The notes under the pieces were generated by a model. The model was not told where the DNA came from. It was given only the letters and a program-made list of their open reading frames with translations, and did no database searches. Below, piece after piece: positions 57,442 through 64,000 of a stretch of DNA of 64,000 bases. The translations under genes and the position numbers were made by a program. Source of the stretch: Magnetococcales bacterium (GTDB taxonomy: Bacteria; Pseudomonadota; Magnetococcia; Magnetococcales; UBA8363); the NCBI GenBank assembly GCA_015228815.1, contig JADGCV010000011.1, positions 1-64,000 on the forward strand, read 5' to 3'. Within the stretch, counting starts at the first letter, position 1. Each line of letters opens with the position of its first letter.

Positions 57442-58397
57442 GCGTCCTTGTCGTGGCCGGAGATCGACTTGGCGGTCCATCGCCAGCCACCTCCCGCGCC
57501 GTTACCGCGGGACGGCAACTGGGGCGGGTCGATCTGCTGGTGGCAGGAGCGGACAGCGACGAAAAATGCCGTCTGGGACGACGCATCGAAGGGGTGGAAA
57601 AGGTTTTTCACGTTGTCCATTCCGCCGACTTTCCTCCAGCCACCGAAAACCTGGCGCGGGTCATTGCCCATGTTTCTTCCCGTTACCGTTGGATCGTGGC
57701 GGCCCATGACAGCTTCGGGGCCGATCTGATTCCCCGGGTCGGAGGAATGCTTGCGACCTCACCCGTCACCCAGGTGACGGCCATCGCCCCACCCGATACC
57801 TTGATCCGTCCCATACACGCCGGACAGGCGCTGGCGCGACTCCTGGTGAAAAGATTTCCCGCCCTGCTGACAATTCGTCCCATTGCCTTTCCGCCCGCCA
57901 GCGATGCCGTGGCTTGCGCTCCGGTCGAAACACTTGCCCCGCCACCCGGTGGTCCATCAAGCCGCCACGAGGCGTTCATGACCACGACCGGCACCCGACC
58001 CGACCTGTCCCAGGCGGCCATCGTGGTGGCGGGAGGACAGGGGTTGGCCGCTTCCGGAAGTTTTGCCACGGTGACGGCATTGGCCGACCGGTTGGGTGGC
58101 GCGGTCGGGGCCACCCGGGGAGCCGTTGATGCCGGACTTGCCTCCAGCGAGCTGCAAATCGGCCAGACCGGGCGGATCATCGCCCCGGAACTCTACATTG
58201 GTCTCGGTGTCTCGGGAGCGATCCAACACCTGGCCGGCATCAAGGATGCCAAGGTCATCGTCGCCATCAATCACGATCCCGACGCCCCCCTGCATGCCAT
58301 CGCCGACCTGTCCCTGGTCGCGGACCTGCATCGTGCCGCCGGGGAGCTGGACGAAATTCTCCACACCGTTCAAAGCTGTTTGCCGGATTTGCGCTGA
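57438..58397 (+). CDS. etfA: Electron transfer flavoprotein alpha subunit
   Basis: The 319-aa FAD-binding subunit starts at TTG (TTGA overlap with etfB, giving MSVLVVAGD). The FAD domain shows VAGGQGLAASGSF, GATRGAVDAGLASSELQIGQ, GVSGAIQHLAGIK and INHDPDAPL. It passes electrons from flavin dehydrogenases; no dehydrogenase or ETF-QO gene is adjacent. Confidence 0.95.
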   Translation: MSVLVVAGDRLGGPSPATSRAVTAGRQLGRVDLLVAGADSDEKCRLGRRIEGVEKVFHVVHSADFPPATENLARVIAHVSSRYRWIVAAHDSFGADLIPRVGGMLATSPVTQVTAIAPPDTLIRPIHAGQALARLLVKRFPALLTIRPIAFPPASDAVACAPVETLAPPPGGPSSRHEAFMTTTGTRPDLSQAAIVVAGGQGLAASGSFATVTALADRLGGAVGATRGAVDAGLASSELQIGQTGRIIAPELYIGLGVSGAIQHLAGIKDAKVIVAINHDPDAPLHAIADLSLVADLHRAAGELDEILHTVQSCLPDLR

Positions 58398-58513
58398 ACC
58401 AGCACAGTCCCGATCCTTGCGCTTCCTTGCTATTTTGCGTGTGTCGGACAGGAAAAAAGGGTATTTTCAGTGGTGGCGTGTACTGACTCGGCCACCCAAT
58501 CCGCAAGCATGTC

Positions 58514-61500
58514 ATGGAATCCGGTATGACCCTTACGAACCAGGAAGTCTTGGAACCCTTGCTTGTTGTTGAGGATTCCCGGAGCTTTGCATCGTTGCTT
58601 CTGGGAACCATCCGCCAACAACTGGGACATCCGGTAGTGCTGGCGAAAAGTTTCGATGAGGCGGTCAAGGCGGTTCAATCGGCCAGGGACCCTTTTCTGC
58701 TTGCCATCCTCGATCTTTATATTCCCGGCGCACCCAATGGTGAAATCGTCGATCTGATCCTGAAATCGGGGATCCCGGCGGTCGTTTTGACGGGCATGTA
58801 CAAGAAGGATTTGCAGGACAGGATCCTTGCCAAGGGGATTCTGGATTATTTTGTCAAGGACAACATTGGCGTCATCGATTCGGTCATCCATTTTATTCGC
58901 CGTTTTCACAAAAACAAACGGATCCGTGTCCTGGCCGTGGACGATTCGCGCTCCGTCCGCGTCATGTTGGCAAACTTTCTCAAACGCTACGGGTTTGTCG
59001 TCCTTCAGGCGGAGGATGGGCAAAAGGCCCTGGAAATTCTTGAAAAGGAACAGGTCCAACTCGTCATCACCGACTATCAGATGCCGCGACTGGATGGCAT
59101 CCAGCTGCTCAAGAAGGTCCGGGCGTTTCATAGCCGTGATGAACTTGCGGTCATCGGCCTGTCCTCGATTTCGGATGGCGATCTGTCGGTCCAATTCATC
59201 AAGGCGGGGGCCAACGATTTCCTGGTGAAACCGTTCGAGAATGAAGAATTGTTGTGCCGTGTCACCCAGAACATTGAAATCATCGAACGACACAACGAAC
59301 TGGAGCGCATGGTCAAAAGACATCAGTCGCTGTTGGAAAATGCACTGGATGCCATCATTACCACGGATGCCAAGGGGATGGTCCTTGATTTCAACCCCGC
59401 CGCGGAGAAACTTTTTGGATATACCAAAAAGGAGATCCTCGGTGGTCAGTTGACCGAATTCATTGTCCCGGTGGCATTGCAGCAACAACATCGTCAGGGG
59501 ATGGTCCATTACGTTCAAAGCGTCGTCAATGGGGATAACACCGTTTTGAGGAAACGTTTCGAAATCCCCGGAAAACGGTCCAACGGAGAAATTGTCGATC
59601 TTCAGGTGGCTCTGACCTCGGTGCAACAAAAGGACGATCTTTCATTCACCGCGTTTCTCCAGGACATTACCGATCGCAAACAGTTGTTGCGTTCCCTTGA
59701 GGAGACGCTGAGGGCGGCGGAATCGGCCAACAGGGCCAAAAGCGAATTCATCGCCAACATGAGCCACGAAATCAGAACCCCCATGAATGCCGTCATGGGG
59801 TTCACCGATCTGGCTCTGAAAAACGAACTCAGTCCCAAGATTCGGGATTATCTTGAGAAAGTGGAGGTCGCCTCTCATTCCTTGATGGGAATCATCAATG
59901 ACATCCTTGATTTTTCCAAGATTGAGGCGGGACAGATGGATCTGGATCCCGTTCGCTTCGATATTTCCGATCTGTTCGACCGTCTGGCCGATCTGTTCAG
60001 CAAACAGGTGGCGGATCGCGGATTGGAACTGATTCTGCTTCCGCCACTGGAATATGATTCGGTGTTGTTTGGCGATGTATTGCGTATCGAGCAGGTATTG
60101 ATCAATCTGATTCGCAACGCGATCAAATTTACCCATGAGGGATCGATTGTTGTGCAATCCCTGGTGGAGGAGTTGGAGGACAAGAAAGTCCAGGTCAGTT
60201 TCATGATTCGCGATACCGGTATCGGCATCGATCCCGACCGGTTGTCTAAATTGTTCAATCCTTTTGTTCAGGGGGACGGATCGACCACGCGCAAATATGG
60301 TGGAACCGGTCTGGGATTGACCATCTGCAAACGCCTGGTGGAGCGGATGGACGGTCGCATCTGGGTGACCAGCACTCCGGGGCAGGGGAGCATTTTTTCC
60401 TTTACCGTCATGGTGACCTTCGCCGCGAAAAACCGCCGCAAGAAAATGACGATTCCGGGTGATCTTTTCGGCAAACGGGTCCTGGTACTGGATGACAATG
60501 ATCTGATTCTTGAACTCATGCCCTCCATGCTCGAACGGCTTTCCCTCAGGCCACAAACTGCCCGAACCGCCGACGAGGTGGAACTTTTGTTGCTTGAGCA
60601 CAATTTTGGCAGGGACCCGATCGAATTGTTGTTGATCGACTGGAGTCTGAACGGTCAGGATGGCATTGGCGTCAGCCAACGGATTCTCAAACGATTGCGA
60701 GAAACGACACCACCTGCAAGGGCGCCGAAAATCATTCTCACGACCTCCTTTGGCGAGGACAAATTTAAACAATTGAGCCAGGAATCGGGAATCGATATTT
60801 TTCTCGACAAGCCCATCACCAAAAACCGTCTGATCCAGGCTGTTTCGGCGGCATTTGGCAAGGAGCAGCCGAAAAACGAACGGCGGGTAACGAAGATTCT
60901 TGCCCAGGATTATGAAACCGCCGATGTCATCGGAGGGGCACGTATTTTGCTCGTCGATGACAACGTCATCAATCAACAGGTGGCGCGCGAACTTCTGGAA
61001 CGGGTTGGATTGATGGTCGAAATTGCCAACAATGGCCGCGAGGCGCTCGACCGGATCGAAAAATATTCCTATGATGCCGTCTTGATGGATCTGCAAATGC
61101 CCGACATGGATGGTTTCGAAGCAACGACGATCCTGCGCAACGATGACCGCTTCAAGAATTTGCCGATCATCGCCATGACGGCGCACGCGCTGGAGAGCGA
61201 ACGGAAGAAATGTATTGAAATCGGCATGAATGGCCACATTGCCAAACCCATTCGTCCCGAACGGATGTATGGCGTATTGACCAAGGTCATCGGTCCGCTT
61301 ACGGTGCTGCCGGCGGCGGAGCATTTTAAACGCGATCAGCTGGAGTTGCCTGAAATTACAGGAATCGACATCAAGGACGGTCTCGAACGGGTGGGTGGCA
61401 ACGCCAAACTCTACTATCGAATCCTGCTTCGTTTTCGCAAGGATCAGCAACATCTTGCCGAGGAAATGCGCAATACCATCCAGAGTGGCAATCGTCTCGA

Positions 61501-61978
61501 AGCGGCACGACTGGCCCATGCCACCATCGGCGTTGCAGGCAATATCGGAGCCGGTCAACTCTGCCAGGTGGCCCAGGAATTGGAATCGGTTTTGGGCGAT
61601 CAGACGGTTGTCGATTGGCATCCCATGGTGGAACGGTTTGTCGGTACCCTCGAACCGATTCTCGAATCCATGAAAGCGCTCGACGACTTGGTCTTGGAAC
61701 CGACTGTATCGGAGCCGGAAAGGGGGGAAGATTGCACTCTTCCCATCGATGGCGAGGCGGCCAAGGTTGCCTTGCTTGAAATGGCGGAACTTCTGGATGA
61801 CAACAGCATCGAAGTTTCCGATTGTTTTTCACGGCTCAATAATCTTCTGCCGGGTGCCGCATGCAAAAAATCATTGCGGGCGATCGAGGGGGAAGTCGAG
61901 GACTATAATTTTGGTAAAGCTATGGAAATATTGAAAGATTTGGCTGACCGAATGAACATCCCCCTCATGCGGACCTGA
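58514..61978 (+). CDS. Hybrid histidine kinase: REC-REC-PAS-HK-REC-REC-HPt
   Basis: The 1154-aa cytosolic protein has no membrane segments. Order: degenerate receiver (17-125), receiver 2 (VLAVDDS, VITDYQMPRLDG), PAS (275-385), HisKA with MSHEIRTPMNAV (His418) and HATPase (LIRNAIKFTHEG, DTGIGID, GGTGLGLTICK). Then receiver 3 (LVLDDND, LLIDWSLNGQDG), receiver 4 (LLVDDNVIN, VLMDLQMPDMDG) and an HPt domain with ARLAHATIGVAGNIGA. It can carry a full internal phosphorelay. Two more receiver genes follow, and a third is 1.4 kb away. Confidence 0.93.
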   Translation: MESGMTLTNQEVLEPLLVVEDSRSFASLLLGTIRQQLGHPVVLAKSFDEAVKAVQSARDPFLLAILDLYIPGAPNGEIVDLILKSGIPAVVLTGMYKKDLQDRILAKGILDYFVKDNIGVIDSVIHFIRRFHKNKRIRVLAVDDSRSVRVMLANFLKRYGFVVLQAEDGQKALEILEKEQVQLVITDYQMPRLDGIQLLKKVRAFHSRDELAVIGLSSISDGDLSVQFIKAGANDFLVKPFENEELLCRVTQNIEIIERHNELERMVKRHQSLLENALDAIITTDAKGMVLDFNPAAEKLFGYTKKEILGGQLTEFIVPVALQQQHRQGMVHYVQSVVNGDNTVLRKRFEIPGKRSNGEIVDLQVALTSVQQKDDLSFTAFLQDITDRKQLLRSLEETLRAAESANRAKSEFIANMSHEIRTPMNAVMGFTDLALKNELSPKIRDYLEKVEVASHSLMGIINDILDFSKIEAGQMDLDPVRFDISDLFDRLADLFSKQVADRGLELILLPPLEYDSVLFGDVLRIEQVLINLIRNAIKFTHEGSIVVQSLVEELEDKKVQVSFMIRDTGIGIDPDRLSKLFNPFVQGDGSTTRKYGGTGLGLTICKRLVERMDGRIWVTSTPGQGSIFSFTVMVTFAAKNRRKKMTIPGDLFGKRVLVLDDNDLILELMPSMLERLSLRPQTARTADEVELLLLEHNFGRDPIELLLIDWSLNGQDGIGVSQRILKRLRETTPPARAPKIILTTSFGEDKFKQLSQESGIDIFLDKPITKNRLIQAVSAAFGKEQPKNERRVTKILAQDYETADVIGGARILLVDDNVINQQVARELLERVGLMVEIANNGREALDRIEKYSYDAVLMDLQMPDMDGFEATTILRNDDRFKNLPIIAMTAHALESERKKCIEIGMNGHIAKPIRPERMYGVLTKVIGPLTVLPAAEHFKRDQLELPEITGIDIKDGLERVGGNAKLYYRILLRFRKDQQHLAEEMRNTIQSGNRLEAARLAHATIGVAGNIGAGQLCQVAQELESVLGDQTVVDWHPMVERFVGTLEPILESMKALDDLVLEPTVSEPERGEDCTLPIDGEAAKVALLEMAELLDDNSIEVSDCFSRLNNLLPGAACKKSLRAIEGEVEDYNFGKAMEILKDLADRMNIPLMRT

Positions 61979-61980
61979 TC

Positions 61981-63186
61981 ATGTCCAGCATCAAGACGCA
62001 ACCGCGAATCCTGATCGTTGACGACCAGCGTTCCAATATCGATGTCCTGAGGGATATTCTGCAGGACTATGACCGGACCATTGCCTTGAACGGACAGCAA
62101 GCCCTCAAGGTGGCACGTTCCAAGAAACCGCCGGACCTGATCCTTCTGGACATCATGATGCCGGAAATGGATGGATATGAGGTCTGTTCGATTCTCAAGG
62201 GCGACCCGGTTACCCAGGATATTCCGATCATCTTCGTCACCGCCAAACGCGAGGTGGCGGATGAGACCAAGGGGTTGCAATTGGGCGCGGTGGATTACAT
62301 CACCAAACCGTTCAATGCCAGTATCGTCAGACATCGGATCGGGGTTCATCTTGAACTGAAGCGCCATCGGGATCAACTGGAAGATCTGGTGCGTGAGCGA
62401 ACCCGGGAACTGATCGAGGCAAGAAACGTGGCCGAGTCCAGAAAAAAGGCGGCGGAGGAGGGGATTCGGGCCAAGAATGAATTTCTGGCGATCATCAGCG
62501 ATGAATTGCGCAATCCCCTCAACAGCATCATCGGTTTTACCTCCTTTCTCGGAGAACCGGATCTACCCCAGGAGGAACGGGATCAATATTTGGAAATCAT
62601 CAATGGCGCCTCTTCATCATTGCTCAATTTGATCAATGAAATGATCGAACTGGCCAAGGTGGAGGCGCGTGAAGTCCGTTTGCAGCCGGAACCGTTCGAT
62701 CTTGGACGGCTCCTGGAGGGGGTGATCACCGAGTTTAATCCGAAAGCGGAAAAGAAAGGGCTTGAACTGACCATGCATCTTCCCGATGGTCTGCCGACGA
62801 TTTTGACAGGGGATGCCAAACGTTTGCAACAGGTCCTGCGTCACCTGTTGAAAAATGCGGTGGGTTTTACCAATCAAGGCGAAATCATGTTGCGGGTCGA
62901 GAGGAAGAGTCAGACCGATACCGAGGAGATCATTCATTTCATGGTCCGTGACACCGGGGTCGGTATTCCCAAGTCGAAACAGGAACTGATCTTCCAGGAA
63001 TTTACCCAGTTGGAGCAGGCGTTTCGTCGCTCCCATGGTGGTCTGGGGTTGGGATTGACGATCTGCAAACGGTTTATCCCTCTGATGGGCGGGGAAATGT
63101 GGGTCGAAAGTGAAGAAGATAAAGGGAGTACCTTCCATTTTACCGCGTCCTTTCTGAAACAACCTGTCCCGGTGGTGGCTTGTTGA
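61981..63186 (+). CDS. Receiver + histidine-kinase-like protein lacking the H-box histidine
   Basis: The 401-aa protein has an N-terminal receiver (ILIVDDQ, LLDIMMPEMDGYEVC, KPFNAS), a coiled linker and a HisKA/HATPase pair. The H-box reads IISDELRNPLNS: codon GAT at 62500-62502 gives Asp174 where a His is expected. The ATP-binding boxes are intact (LLKNAVGFTNQ, DTGVGIPKS, GGLGLGLTICK). It starts 2 bp after the hybrid kinase stop, so it is co-expressed with it. It may be a phosphatase-type or regulatory kinase instead of an autokinase. Confidence 0.9.
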   Translation: MSSIKTQPRILIVDDQRSNIDVLRDILQDYDRTIALNGQQALKVARSKKPPDLILLDIMMPEMDGYEVCSILKGDPVTQDIPIIFVTAKREVADETKGLQLGAVDYITKPFNASIVRHRIGVHLELKRHRDQLEDLVRERTRELIEARNVAESRKKAAEEGIRAKNEFLAIISDELRNPLNSIIGFTSFLGEPDLPQEERDQYLEIINGASSSLLNLINEMIELAKVEAREVRLQPEPFDLGRLLEGVITEFNPKAEKKGLELTMHLPDGLPTILTGDAKRLQQVLRHLLKNAVGFTNQGEIMLRVERKSQTDTEEIIHFMVRDTGVGIPKSKQELIFQEFTQLEQAFRRSHGGLGLGLTICKRFIPLMGGEMWVESEEDKGSTFHFTASFLKQPVPVVAC

Positions 63187-63365
63187 GCGAACTCCCGGAT
63201 ATCGTTTCTTTTGAGAGTAAAGGTTTTTAGAATGGCGGGATATACAAAAATATCATGCATTTAATTGATTCTAAGCGAGCCGTTTCATTTTCTTTTGGGG
63301 GAAATGTCGGTATTGTCGATGACAAATCCACGGCGATCTGTCATAATAGGGACTGGTGAACTTAC

Positions 63366-63815
63366 ATGACCGAACCACGACCATCCATGGCTTCCGATTC
63401 TTTCATGAAATGTCTCATTGTCGATGATCAGATCGAAAACAGAATGGTCCTTTCCAAGATCATGGAGCCCTATGCGCAATGTGATCAGGCAATCGATGGC
63501 GCTGAGGCTGTCGAGCTGTTTTCCCTGCATCTCAATGAGGGAAATCCTTACGACCTGGTGCTTATGGACATCATGATGCCGGTGATGGATGGGCAGGAAG
63601 CGTTGCAGAAGATGCGTGAACTTGAAGACGAGGCGGGGATTCTTCAGGAGAACCAATCGGCCATTGTCATGGTAACCGCTGTCGATGCCACCTCGGAAAT
63701 GAAACGGGCCTTCGAGGAAGGGCGTTGTACCGGATACATCAACAAACCCATCAACCGCGGCAAGATTCTTGTCAAACTGAGCGAACTGGGAATCAGTCCA
63801 AAGGTTTGGTGGTAA
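63366..63815 (+). CDS. Single-domain response regulator (CheY-like)
   Basis: The 149-aa receiver has CLIVDDQIENR, LVLMDIMMPVMDGQEAL (phosphoacceptor Asp), VMVTAVDA and INKPINRGKILVKL. No output domain follows. It may accept phosphate from the nearby hybrid kinase. An ATG at 63387 could be the true start. Confidence 0.9.
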   Translation: MTEPRPSMASDSFMKCLIVDDQIENRMVLSKIMEPYAQCDQAIDGAEAVELFSLHLNEGNPYDLVLMDIMMPVMDGQEALQKMRELEDEAGILQENQSAIVMVTAVDATSEMKRAFEEGRCTGYINKPINRGKILVKLSELGISPKVWW

Positions 63816-63855
63816 CCCGATTTGCGTTTCAGAATTTTCATCAGGGAGCGAAACG

Positions 63856-64000
63856 ATGACCGATGCGAATGAGCAATTGTTGACGGCGGGAAAAATCGCC
63901 AAGGAGTTGGGTATTTCGGATGCCAAGGTCAAAAAAGCCATCAAGGAACTTGGGATCGAGCCGGTCGCCAAGAAAGGGGTGTGCAATTATTATGGACGCG
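63856..64000 (+). CDS. Helix-turn-helix-like protein, 5' part (runs off window)
   Basis: Forty-eight codons are visible from an ATG with CAGGGAG upstream: MTDANEQLLTAGKIAKELGI followed by SDAKVKKAIKELGIEPVAKK and GVCNYYGR. The pattern looks like a small winged-helix or MerR-type DNA-binding start. The 3' end lies beyond 64000, and the function cannot be named. Confidence 0.55.
   Translation, partial: MTDANEQLLTAGKIAKELGISDAKVKKAIKELGIEPVAKKGVCNYYGR

Noticed and set aside
59642-61621. Minus-strand frame of 659 codons opposite the hybrid kinase
   Set aside because: Antisense to a multi-domain kinase with all family motifs; no features of its own.

Overview
The window is about 64 kb of a GC-rich proteobacterial chromosome. 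Gene content fits a deep-branching alphaproteobacterium of the Magnetococcales (magnetotactic coccus) type: a two-subunit pyruvate:ferredoxin oxidoreductase, HtrA-CDF gene pair, MetX-MetW, a DUF2155-like protein, small SRP RNA, CHAD-PPK2, many receiver/kinase proteins and a TPR-CHAT giant. That placement is an inference from gene content. No rRNA and no taxonomic marker were compared. No magnetosome island, CRISPR array, prophage or rRNA operon was seen. Layout: 0-0.9 kb is a scar made of an IS5-family transposase 5' end, a gene fragment and a striking repeat with nested hairpins. 0.9-7 kb holds an EAL protein and a pyruvate:ferredoxin oxidoreductase-like pair. 7.3-8.7 kb is a lone AAA15 ATPase. 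9-12 kb is dnaX-ybaB-recR, then SRP RNA and tRNA-Ser; 12-13.8 kb has tadA, a DUF2155-like gene and three more tRNAs. 13.9-16 kb has divergent CHAD and PPK2 genes (polyphosphate). 16-18.2 kb has hypB and hypA, split by a 1-kb insert carrying a HEPN/MNT pair and the 5' stump of a type III restriction helicase, flanked by exact 42-bp direct repeats. 18.2-32.7 kb is a long minus-strand series: unknown envelope protein, HtrA, Nudix, lipB, lipA, DHH phosphoesterase, NodU-type carbamoyltransferase, CDF transporter, second HtrA, and the cobalamin late-step genes cobS-cobC-cobT-cobU-cobD.  33-38.5 kb is one exported Sel1/TPR/CHAT protein of about 1814 residues. 38.7-45.2 kb has HPF, a biotin-dependent carboxyltransferase and an overlapping metX-metW-hpt-gph operon followed by hisG. 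45.3-48.2 kb has an Rpn-type nuclease with a coupled 35-codon ORF, a 41-residue membrane peptide, a tetraheme NapC/NirT cytochrome and a monoheme cytochrome. 48.2-50.4 kb is pta-ackA. 50.6-53.3 kb has an exported unknown protein and a receiver-PAS protein whose C terminus resembles a diadenylate cyclase (DAC) domain. 53.3-54.2 kb is an AT-rich islet with a DUF6338-like membrane protein and a repeat peptide. 54.3-58.4 kb has an LpxL-like acyltransferase, OsmC, DsbA and EtfB/EtfA. 58.5-64 kb is a phosphorelay cluster: a hybrid kinase with four receivers and an HPt domain, a second receiver-kinase whose H-box histidine is aspartate, a single receiver, and the start of a helix-turn-helix-like protein. 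Metabolically, the oxidoreductase, pyruvate/oxaloacetate carboxyltransferase, Pta-AckA and EtfAB suggest acetyl-CoA/pyruvate metabolism at low redox potential. The most unusual items are the hypA/hypB insertion, the nested-hairpin repeat, the DAC-like receiver protein, the His-to-Asp kinase and the exported CHAT protein.
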